Part shown: positions 41,059 to 48,368 of the stretch, in pieces
Layout of the letters: every line of letters begins with the position of its first letter
Numbering within the stretch: the stretch's first letter is position 1
Assembly (NCBI GenBank): GCA_017626035.1
Contig: JAGAJR010000009.1
Location: 1 to 51,217, forward strand
Direction: 5' to 3'
DNA length: 51,217 bases
Origin: Alphaproteobacteria bacterium
GTDB taxonomy: Bacteria; Pseudomonadota; Alphaproteobacteria; RF32; CAG-239
The notes under the pieces: model-generated
Told to the model about the DNA's origin: nothing
What the model saw: only the letters and a program-made list of their open reading frames with translations
The model's database searches: none
Position numbers and translations under genes: made by a program

Positions 41059-43103
41059 TGTCCGGCCCACCATATAATTATGTTGAATACAAAAGAGGCT
41101 GTCATTGCCAATACGGCCAAAATGGAAGCAAAGCGTAAAGCTATACCGTGTGCTTCTTCATCAAGTTTGTGGCTGCTGTTTAATATTTTGTTTTTTTCGT
41201 TAAGCAGATAGTTCGCATCGTTGATGGCTTTGGCATAGTCGATACGGTCTTTCTGCCGGGCGTCTTCATCTTCAAGAATTTCGCAAATTTCAAAGAGCTT
41301 GCCGTTTTTATTGATTTTGAGCAATTCTCTTTCCAGTGTTTTTTGAAATTTTAAATTATGATAGCTTTTGATGATTTTCATTGAACTGCTTACCAGCCAT
41401 TTGGCCAGATTTGGCAGCTTTGCCGGTCCGAACTTGTTCTGCATGCTGGTATAAAGACGCAGGATGGCACTGGCTTGAAGTTCATCTCTGTTGGTATTTA
41501 AATCGGTTAAAATACCGTCAATTTTCTTGCCCATTTTGCAACGGAGGTAAGCGATGATTGTTTTATCAAAAGGGGCCGATGTTACCTGTTTGGCGGCATA
41601 AGTATGGTCTAATGCCCGAAGAACCCGGGAAGCACTGTTTACAAATTCGTCTCCGAGAAGCGGGCTGATACAAGGCAAATCCTCGTCAAAGTCATACATA
41701 ATACGGTCAATGCCGTAGCCCAAATCCTTTCGATTGATGTATGCTTTGAACTCGGCAGCGTTGGCTGGAGATCTCATGTTTTCCTGCTCCTGATACCAAA
41801 GCTTGATTAAATCAGAAGAAAACAAGTCATAAAACGGTTTTATGTCATTGCCGCTTTTGATTGTGTAGAAAATTGCTTTCGGCGTTCCGTCCGGAAACAG
41901 AGCCATATCTTTGAGTTTTATCGGAAGTTGAGGGGCAATAAGAATACAGATTTTTGAAACAATGGTTTCTTCGTTGGTAATATTTTCAATATTGCCGCTG
42001 ATAACTTTTTCAACTTTTGTGGCCAGACTTTCATTTTCGAGGCCGTTCTTTATCCAGTCCAGCACTTTTCCGCTTCTGATTAATTCAAATGCTTCGTTAG
42101 GATAACTAAGCATGGCAACAGCCACATCGCGAGCCGTATATACTTTTTCGCCGTTGATTGTCAGCGATTTTTTCGGACGTTCGGAGGCAGAGGCAACGGT
42201 AGCGGCTCCCGGTTTTCCTTCCAAGATATTGTATGCCTGAATGTAGCCCAATCGTTGTTCCTGATAATCGTTTAACAATCCTTTGAAAACAGGGAGCAGT
42301 TGGCTGGAGAGTTTTTCTTCGCCCAACAGAGCAAACAGACTGCCTTTTTTTATTTTAAGCCGGAGGATTTCCGGTGCACTTAAATCGCTAAGCGGCGTAT
42401 GTCCGAGGTAAAGGCTCAATGCGACAACGCCGATGGCATAGATGTCGTTTTTTTCGGAACCGTTTCCTCTTCCTTCTTTTAAGGATAAAAGGCTTTCAAT
42501 CGTTTCGAATGACGGAGGCTGGTTAAAAGCGGGAAAAGTTGCCAGGCAGTCGCCGAGGACAATCTCTTTTTTATCGATGGAACGATAATATATATTATCC
42601 GTACGGATGGAACGATGGGTAATGTTATAACCTTTAAGAACTTCGGAGGCGGATAAAAGATTCAGGATGATGGTTTTCAGCCGGTCGGGATGATTTTTTA
42701 AGTCGGCGTTTGTTGTTTCGTTTTCAAAAACTTTTCCGCCCAGCGGCGTTTTGTAAATAAGAGCCATGTTTCTGGAGTTTTTAGGCGGTGTTGTAACGGT
42801 GCCGTATTCAACCAGTTTCATTATGTAGGGATTGTCTATGGATTTGATGTAAGGGAGGAGAGAACTTCTCGGAGCGGTAATATTATTGCAGATAAGGGCA
42901 AAAAGCTCTTTTTTCTCGTCAATTTTATCCTGCACTTTATAAGCTTTGGCTCCGTTGTTGTCCAGCCAAGCCAAAGGTGTTGAAAAATCGATTTCATATC
43001 TTTCTTTCAACAGGTATTTGTTGTCTTTAACAGCGGTGAGGGCTTCTGCCGGAGCTGTTTCAGGGGCTACTTCCTGCGGTGTATTTTCTTCATCGTCAGC
43101 CAT
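41055..43103 (-). CDS. Membrane-anchored Ser/Thr pseudokinase
   Basis: 682 aa from the ATG at 43103. Residues 30-320 follow the protein-kinase plan: an N-lobe region, a catalytic-loop equivalent H163-RSIRTDN170, a DFG equivalent G184-DC, and the helix F region KNDIYAIGVVALSLYLG. Three catalytic features look lost: the HRD Asp is Ser165, DFG is GDC, and the beta-3 Lys position reads FALIC. The rest (about 330-640) is a long helical region with no known domain; a C-terminal membrane helix (about 655-680) anchors it. It is probably a non-catalytic scaffold. Confidence 0.7.
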   Translation of the reverse strand: MADDEENTPQEVAPETAPAEALTAVKDNKYLLKERYEIDFSTPLAWLDNNGAKAYKVQDKIDEKKELFALICNNITAPRSSLLPYIKSIDNPYIMKLVEYGTVTTPPKNSRNMALIYKTPLGGKVFENETTNADLKNHPDRLKTIILNLLSASEVLKGYNITHRSIRTDNIYYRSIDKKEIVLGDCLATFPAFNQPPSFETIESLLSLKEGRGNGSEKNDIYAIGVVALSLYLGHTPLSDLSAPEILRLKIKKGSLFALLGEEKLSSQLLPVFKGLLNDYQEQRLGYIQAYNILEGKPGAATVASASERPKKSLTINGEKVYTARDVAVAMLSYPNEAFELIRSGKVLDWIKNGLENESLATKVEKVISGNIENITNEETIVSKICILIAPQLPIKLKDMALFPDGTPKAIFYTIKSGNDIKPFYDLFSSDLIKLWYQEQENMRSPANAAEFKAYINRKDLGYGIDRIMYDFDEDLPCISPLLGDEFVNSASRVLRALDHTYAAKQVTSAPFDKTIIAYLRCKMGKKIDGILTDLNTNRDELQASAILRLYTSMQNKFGPAKLPNLAKWLVSSSMKIIKSYHNLKFQKTLERELLKINKNGKLFEICEILEDEDARQKDRIDYAKAINDANYLLNEKNKILNSSHKLDEEAHGIALRFASILAVLAMTASFVFNIIIWWAGQ

Positions 43104-43240
43104 AGTGATTCTTTCGTCATAACTTATTATTTTAGTGTATTTTATGTGATAAGAGTTAACAAAGAGCAAATATTTTATTAATAGTTTTTTAAAATAAAGA
43201 GTTTTATGATTCTTTATGAAAAATCAAGGATATTTTGGTT

Positions 43241-44359
43241 ATGGAAAATAAGATGACGATAAGCAGCGGAGGGGATGCCCTGCGGCAGTTTTTGGAAGGG
43301 CAGCCGCAAGCCGGCGGTTTTTCGGCCGGAGGAACGGATATTTTAAAAAAAGCTCCGGAATTTAACATTAATCTTTCGGCATTGGAAATTCCGGGACAAG
43401 AACAAACGGAATTGGCGGTTTTGGAGCAAAGCGGACAGAAAGAGGATTCTCCGTTGGAAGACATTCCGGTTCAAACGTTTCTCTCCAATATTGATGTCAG
43501 CCTGAAAGACGTTATTGACAGGGTGTTTCGTGATTCAACCCGACCGATTGTCATTATCCGGGACGACCGGGTGGAATATGCCAATAAAACTTTTTTGCAG
43601 GTATTGGGTTTGAACGGCGAAAGCGATGTTCTCAGCGAGAGATTTTTGAAATTCGTGTTTAAGGAAGATTGGAACCTTTTGGCGGAAAATATCGGAGAGA
43701 TGCTGACTAACGGCAAAAATCTGGCTATTCGTTTGCGAACTTTGGAAAATAAAATCATAAAGGTTAGTTTTTCGGCGGTTTATGTGCAGGACAACCAGCA
43801 TTTCAGTTTTATTTTAATCGGAGAACAGTTACAGCAAAGAAAAATGTCGGCCGTTTCCGGATTGTATGACAGCGTTACGGGGCTGCCGAATTTTTATTTG
43901 TTGGAAGACAGGATACAAGTGGCGGTTAATAATGAGAATTATAAGGATGTCCGCCAAAAAAGGAATATGATAGCCTTGTTGGGCGTTGCGATTGATAATT
44001 ATGCGGCATTGAAAACGATAGGCATGCATGAACTGGTGTTGAAAAAACTGGCGGAAAAGCTTGCTCTTAGTCTGAAAAAAACGTACACGGTTGCCAGCGG
44101 GTTGAAATATCAATTCTGGATATTGATTCCGGAAGTGCAGTCGAGTGCCGATTTAAATGTGGAGATTCAAAGAATTAAAGCGGTTTTTGACGAGCCGGTT
44201 GCTGATAATTTTACGGAACATCAGGTTGTTGTCAGTATCGGCGTGAGTATTTTCCCGGATCCGTCCACTTCGGCCAAAAAGTTAATTGAACAGGCAATTA
44301 TGGCGGTCAGAAAAGCCCAGAAAGAAGGCGGCAATAAAATTATCCTGTTCGGAGCTTAA
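43241..44359 (+). CDS. PAS protein with a degenerate GGDEF domain
   Basis: 372 aa from the ATG at 43241. Residues 1-80 are low-complexity; 85-195 is a PAS-like domain (STRPIVIIRDDRVEYANKTF); 205-372 follows the GGDEF fold (YDSVTGLPNFYLLEDR, later VSIGVSIFP). The signature GG(D/E)EF reads LKYQF (residues 288-292), so diguanylate cyclase activity is very unlikely. It may bind a ligand or partner instead. No EAL domain is present. It is divergent from the pseudokinase gene and its stop overlaps that of the convergent methyltransferase gene. Confidence 0.75.
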   Translation: MENKMTISSGGDALRQFLEGQPQAGGFSAGGTDILKKAPEFNINLSALEIPGQEQTELAVLEQSGQKEDSPLEDIPVQTFLSNIDVSLKDVIDRVFRDSTRPIVIIRDDRVEYANKTFLQVLGLNGESDVLSERFLKFVFKEDWNLLAENIGEMLTNGKNLAIRLRTLENKIIKVSFSAVYVQDNQHFSFILIGEQLQQRKMSAVSGLYDSVTGLPNFYLLEDRIQVAVNNENYKDVRQKRNMIALLGVAIDNYAALKTIGMHELVLKKLAEKLALSLKKTYTVASGLKYQFWILIPEVQSSADLNVEIQRIKAVFDEPVADNFTEHQVVVSIGVSIFPDPSTSAKKLIEQAIMAVRKAQKEGGNKIILFGA

Positions 44360-45099
44360 GAAAGTTCGAATAAGCCTTTTCCCTCACGGAGAATGGCATA
44401 AGCTTCCGGGGTGTATTCGCCGTCAACGGCATGTACAGTCAACCCCGGAAGAATTTGCGTCGGAGCTTTGGAATCTTTTTGGGCAATTATCATAACCCGT
44501 TTGGCATTTTGTCCGGCTTTGGAGTAAAGCGGGATAATACGAATGTTTCCGGCTTTGCCTCGGATTTCGCTTAAGATGTAATCCACGGCTTCTGCCCGGT
44601 TAATCATATAAAAAGTTCCCTGAGGCCTTAACATTTTAATGCAGAATTTTATCCATTCGCCCAAGGTTTGTCCGTTGTGGTTGTGAGCCAAGGCTTTACC
44701 CGGGTTGGGGGAAGGCATGTCGTGTTCCGTGTAGGGCGGGTTGGTTATAACGCGGTGGAAACTGCAGTTTTCCAAGGGAACTTTATTTTTGATGTCGGTA
44801 TTTATGTAGTTTAGAAAAGTGTCAAAGCCGTTTTCCCTAGCACTTAAATTAGAAAGCTCGGCAAGTTCCGGCTGGAGTTCAATACCGGTAATTTGCGGGG
44901 AAAGCGTTTTGAAACGTTCTGCCAGGCAAAGGGAAATTGCTCCGGTTCCGGAACCGACATCAAGGATTTTTTCGCCTTTTTTGACGCCGGACACAAGTGC
45001 GGAAAGCATAATGGCGTCCGTTGATGCCCGATAACCGTCTACGGGTTGAAAAATTTTAATGCGTTTGTTGAGCAGGTAGTCTTGGGTATAGTTTTGCAT
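44356..45099 (-). CDS. TrmN6-like SAM-dependent methyltransferase
   Basis: 247 aa Rossmann-fold methyltransferase. SAM-binding motif I is D47-VGSGTGA; the amino-methyltransferase motif is N120-PPY123; F-Q-P-x-x-G-Y-R near residue 17 is typical of the tRNA1(Val) adenine-37 N6-methyltransferase (YfiC/TrmN6) group. It probably methylates tRNA or another nucleic acid in the cytoplasm. A protein glutamine methyltransferase also carries NPPY but has a different N-terminus. It is divergent from kdsB. Confidence 0.8.
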   Translation of the reverse strand: MQNYTQDYLLNKRIKIFQPVDGYRASTDAIMLSALVSGVKKGEKILDVGSGTGAISLCLAERFKTLSPQITGIELQPELAELSNLSARENGFDTFLNYINTDIKNKVPLENCSFHRVITNPPYTEHDMPSPNPGKALAHNHNGQTLGEWIKFCIKMLRPQGTFYMINRAEAVDYILSEIRGKAGNIRIIPLYSKAGQNAKRVMIIAQKDSKAPTQILPGLTVHAVDGEYTPEAYAILREGKGLFELS

Positions 45100-45177
45100 A
45101 AAGCTTACTTTCCAATTGTTTCTTTCCGGAATTTGCTTTAAGATAACTTAAATTTTTTAGGAAAGGAAGAAAAAATT

Positions 45178-45993
45178 ATGAAAACATTGATTGGTATTCC
45201 GGCTCGTTACGGTTCAACAAGATTTCCGGGAAAACCTCTGGCAAAAATTGCCGGAAAGGAAATGCTGCTCCGGGTTTGGGAAAACGCTTTGCAGGCGGCT
45301 TCCAAATTTGAAGGTTGCGAGGCTGTCGTGGCAACGGACGACGACAGGATTATGGATTTTTGCAAGGCCAACAACATTCGTGCGGTTATGACCTCTCCCG
45401 ATTGTCCGACCGGAACCGATCGTATTGTGGAAGCTGCCGACAGTTTTGCCGACAAACCGGAATTTGTGGTTAACCTGCAAGGCGATAATCCGATTTGTCC
45501 GTCTTGGTTTGTGGAAGCTGTTATCGGGGAATATTACAAAGATAATGATGTTGAAACGGTTACGCCGGTGGTTAATCTGAAATGGGCAGAACTGGATAAT
45601 TTGAGAGAACATAAAAAAGCGACGCCGTTCAGCGGAACAACGGCTGTTTTTGATAATAAGGGCGATGCTTTCTATTTTTCCAAGAACATTATTCCGGCAA
45701 TCCGCAAGGAAGACAAGGTTCGTGAAAAAAGCGAGTTTTCTCCGGTATACAGGCAAGTCGGCCTTTACGGCTATCGTTATGACGTTTTGAAAAAAATCGC
45801 CAAACTTCCGGAAGGCGTTTATGAAAAGTTGGAAGGTTTGGAGCAGTTGCGTTGGATTGAAAATCACATTAAAGTCAGATGCGTTAAGGTTGATTATCGC
45901 AACTTTGACAAGATGGCGGCTTTGTCCGGTGTTGATTCTCCTGAAGATGTTGCCCGGGTTGAAGCTGTTCTTAAAGAATATAGCTTACTTTAA
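45178..45993 (+). CDS. kdsB: CMP-Kdo synthetase
   Basis: 271 aa nucleotidyltransferase. The N-terminus IPARYGSTRFPGKPL is the KdsB signature; VATDDDRI, PTGTDRI and VNLQGDNP follow. It activates Kdo with CTP for lipid A-core synthesis in the cytoplasm. The family is usually about 245-255 aa, so this is slightly long. AAAGGAAG precedes the ATG. Confidence 0.92.
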   Translation: MKTLIGIPARYGSTRFPGKPLAKIAGKEMLLRVWENALQAASKFEGCEAVVATDDDRIMDFCKANNIRAVMTSPDCPTGTDRIVEAADSFADKPEFVVNLQGDNPICPSWFVEAVIGEYYKDNDVETVTPVVNLKWAELDNLREHKKATPFSGTTAVFDNKGDAFYFSKNIIPAIRKEDKVREKSEFSPVYRQVGLYGYRYDVLKKIAKLPEGVYEKLEGLEQLRWIENHIKVRCVKVDYRNFDKMAALSGVDSPEDVARVEAVLKEYSLL

Positions 45994-46030
45994 TTTTCTA
46001 TGGAAAGCTAAAGCAATTTTACAAAAATTA

Positions 46031-46070
46031 AAAAATTTATGTACTTCTTTGTACACTAAAATTTTTTACT
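46031..46070 (+). terminator. AT-rich hairpin, probable kdsB terminator
   Basis: AAAAATTT and GTAC arms pair with GTAC and AAATTTTT around TTCTTT, ending in a T-run. The stem is AT-rich, so termination may be partial and the next gene may be read through. Confidence 0.5.
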
Positions 46071-46096
46071 TTAAATTATGAAAAAGGACGTTTGAG

Positions 46097-46747
46097 ATGA
46101 CAACCAGAATTATCATTGCCAGACATGGTAATACATTTACAAAAGACCAGACCCCGACCAGAGTTGGCTGTCGGACGGATTTGCCTTTGGTGGAAACGGA
46201 ACGGGGAACAAATGTCGGTTTGTATCTAAAGATGAAAGGCTTGGTTCCGGATATGGTTTATGCAGCTCCGCTGAAAAGAACCATGGAAACGGCAAAATTG
46301 GCGATTTCGGCATTGCAAAAAGATATTCCTTTGGAAGCAGACGCTTCTTTTGTGGAAATTGATTACGGCCCGGATGAAAACAAGCCGGAAGAGGAAGTTA
46401 TCGCCCGTATCGGACAAGATGCAATGGATCGGTGGAATAAGGATGCGGTTGTTCCTGACGGCTGGAATGTTTCCGTAGACGGGATTATTAATGCGTGGAA
46501 AACTTTGGGCGAAAAAGTTGAAAAGCAGTTCAAAGATAAAACGGTTATGGTGGTTTCGAGCAACGGGATTATCCGTTTTGCACCGCATTTGACCGGAGAT
46601 TTTGACGGTTTCTGCCGGGATAATGACATTAAAGTCGGAACCGGCGGAGTTTGTGTTCTGGAGAAAGAGGCCGGAGACAAATATTGGAAATGTGTGGCTT
46701 GGGGAGTTAAACCCAAGAAGGAATTGGAAGCTGCCGGTATTCTTTAA
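46097..46747 (+). CDS. Histidine phosphatase family protein
   Basis: 216 aa of the phosphoglycerate mutase superfamily. The catalytic R9-H10-G11 is followed by NTF; the second Arg is in AAPLKRTMETA, the acid in the FVEIDYGPDE stretch. The usual second His (SHG/GHG) reads VVSSNGI here, so Asn replaces it. This could lower or alter phosphatase activity. It lies 103 bases after kdsB, with AAGGA before the start. The substrate is unknown. It differs clearly from the other family member at 6000-6587. Confidence 0.8.
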   Translation: MTTRIIIARHGNTFTKDQTPTRVGCRTDLPLVETERGTNVGLYLKMKGLVPDMVYAAPLKRTMETAKLAISALQKDIPLEADASFVEIDYGPDENKPEEEVIARIGQDAMDRWNKDAVVPDGWNVSVDGIINAWKTLGEKVEKQFKDKTVMVVSSNGIIRFAPHLTGDFDGFCRDNDIKVGTGGVCVLEKEAGDKYWKCVAWGVKPKKELEAAGIL

Positions 46748-46749
46748 GT

Positions 46750-46780
46750 TAAAGCCCGCTAAAAAGCGGGCTTTTTTTGT
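46750..46780. terminator. Bidirectional intrinsic terminator
   Basis: AAAGCCCGCT pairs with AGCGGGCTTT around an AAAA loop, followed by a T-run. It separates the convergent histidine phosphatase and Cys-rich protein genes. Confidence 0.92.
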
Positions 46781-46786
46781 GTTAAT

Positions 46787-47530
46787 TTACATATAATATC
46801 CGTCTTGATATATAACTTGAATACTTGATCCGGTAGGCATTGTTCCGCTGCTTTTATAAACGGTTTGAGCTTTTCCGTTATTATAGCGAATGACGATATA
46901 TTCTCCCGATTTTAAATCTACATTATTGAGGTTTAAGCCATAAGCTGTATCTTTCATGGATGAATTTGCGGAGTTGCATATACCAGCATAAGGGCCTACG
47001 TCAACAACGGCATAACCATCGTTATTTACTTGTTTTGTGAATTCTGAGAGCGAAGGTTGATAAGGTCCGGCCAGAATGACAATCATTTTTCCGGAGCTTG
47101 TGTCCCAAGTTCCTGAACCTAAGATACCCTGTTCTCTGGCAGCATAGCTAAAAATATCCTGCATTCCGAAACCGTTGTCATGTTTTCCGCACTTATCAAT
47201 AAGTTCGGACAGTCCGCCCATATCTACGCCGTAGATTACACAAGAGGTGTTACGAGAACCGGTATAGAGTGATAATTTTTCGGTCCAAGGATATTTTCCT
47301 CTAGGCATAAAGCCATCGGGACAGGAAGGGGACGCACAGTATTTGTAGTAAGAGTCAAAAGGGCAGGTAAGTGTCGGGACATTCTTACAGTCGGAAGATC
47401 CGTAAACATATCCGAGGCTTTCACAGGTAGGCTGTTCGCCACAGGTTTGGGCGGAAGCGGTTGAGACGGCCAAGGAGAAAGCGAGTATTGAAAGGCTAAT
47501 CCCCATTTTTATTTTAGTAATTTTATTCAT
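46787..47530 (-). CDS. Secreted protein with Cys module, unknown
   Basis: 247 aa with a clear signal peptide (1-27, cleavage after ASA). Residues 30-75 are Cys-rich and contain the module shared with the next two genes (C36, C48, C56-P, C65). The remainder (about 85-247) is Gly/Ser/Tyr-rich with few cysteines and beta-like segments. GGAG precedes the start. It is the last gene of a three-gene cluster of secreted proteins. Family and function are unknown; a surface or periplasmic role is inferred from the signal peptide and paired cysteines. Confidence 0.65.
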   Translation of the reverse strand: MNKITKIKMGISLSILAFSLAVSTASAQTCGEQPTCESLGYVYGSSDCKNVPTLTCPFDSYYKYCASPSCPDGFMPRGKYPWTEKLSLYTGSRNTSCVIYGVDMGGLSELIDKCGKHDNGFGMQDIFSYAAREQGILGSGTWDTSSGKMIVILAGPYQPSLSEFTKQVNNDGYAVVDVGPYAGICNSANSSMKDTAYGLNLNNVDLKSGEYIVIRYNNGKAQTVYKSSGTMPTGSSIQVIYQDGYYM

Positions 47531-47547
47531 AATCTTTCTCCTTAGAT

Positions 47548-48360
47548 TTAATTTTTAGGCATGATTTTCATGAATTTGCATTTCCACGAACAATCCTGAA
47601 TATTGGTATATCCGGTGGCACATCCGGTAATGTAATATTTATCGGAACAGTCTTCAAAAGAGCAGGTATAACCGGCCGGGCAAGTAGTGTAGGTTCCGAG
47701 ATTTTCACAATCTTTACAGTTGTCATATTTGGTAATGCCGTTTTCGGTACAAGAATTTGCTCCGACTTCCGGTCCAAGATTACATTCTTTATATTCAGCC
47801 GGGCAGGAACATCCTGTTTTAGAGGCATTGACGACAAGAGGGATTTCACAAGACTTGCAAGAATTTTTTTGAATCCAACTTGGATTTTCATTACGTCCGC
47901 TCCTGCAGAAGTATCCGGCTTTAATGGTGAGCGGGTATTCGTTTTCGGCATTGCAAAGGGTAAGGCTGTCGTTTGCACAGCTGCAAGTATAGTGAGAACC
48001 TTTTTTGTCGGTGCAGCCTTGTGTCGTTGCCAATTTTCCGCAAATACTTTCAATAGTTTCGTTTCCATTCAGCGTAATGTCGTAGAAAGAAGTATCACAA
48101 AGACAATATTTGAAATATTTGGGGTTATTGGGACATCGGCTTGTTTCATCCGGGACATGATTACTCTCACAACTTGTGAGCGTATATCCGGTATCCGTGC
48201 AAAGAGTGTCGGTTTTGAGTCCGGTATCAACATTGGAGAAGTTTAGTCCGAATTCGCTTTTTCCGACATCAACAATGGATCTGACGGAGGCCTCTGTCTG
48301 AAAGCTGCCGGAGAGCAGAAATCCGGCGGAGGCAATCAATAAAATTTTAGCATTAATCAT
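47548..48360 (-). CDS. Secreted cysteine-rich protein, unknown
   Basis: 270 aa from the ATG at 48360 (GAGGTG upstream; the in-frame start at 48378 lies inside the previous gene). Signal peptide to about residue 25, then many cysteines (roughly one in ten residues) from C54 to the end, in patterns such as CPAEYKEC, CPAGYTC and CKDCE that resemble EGF- or growth-factor-receptor-like Cys knots. The shared module spans C54-C86. It is probably exported and disulfide-bonded. It starts 8 bases after the stop of the 946-aa gene, with nearly the same leader sequence. Confidence 0.65.
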   Translation of the reverse strand: MINAKILLIASAGFLLSGSFQTEASVRSIVDVGKSEFGLNFSNVDTGLKTDTLCTDTGYTLTSCESNHVPDETSRCPNNPKYFKYCLCDTSFYDITLNGNETIESICGKLATTQGCTDKKGSHYTCSCANDSLTLCNAENEYPLTIKAGYFCRSGRNENPSWIQKNSCKSCEIPLVVNASKTGCSCPAEYKECNLGPEVGANSCTENGITKYDNCKDCENLGTYTTCPAGYTCSFEDCSDKYYITGCATGYTNIQDCSWKCKFMKIMPKN

Positions 48361-48368
48361 AGCACACC

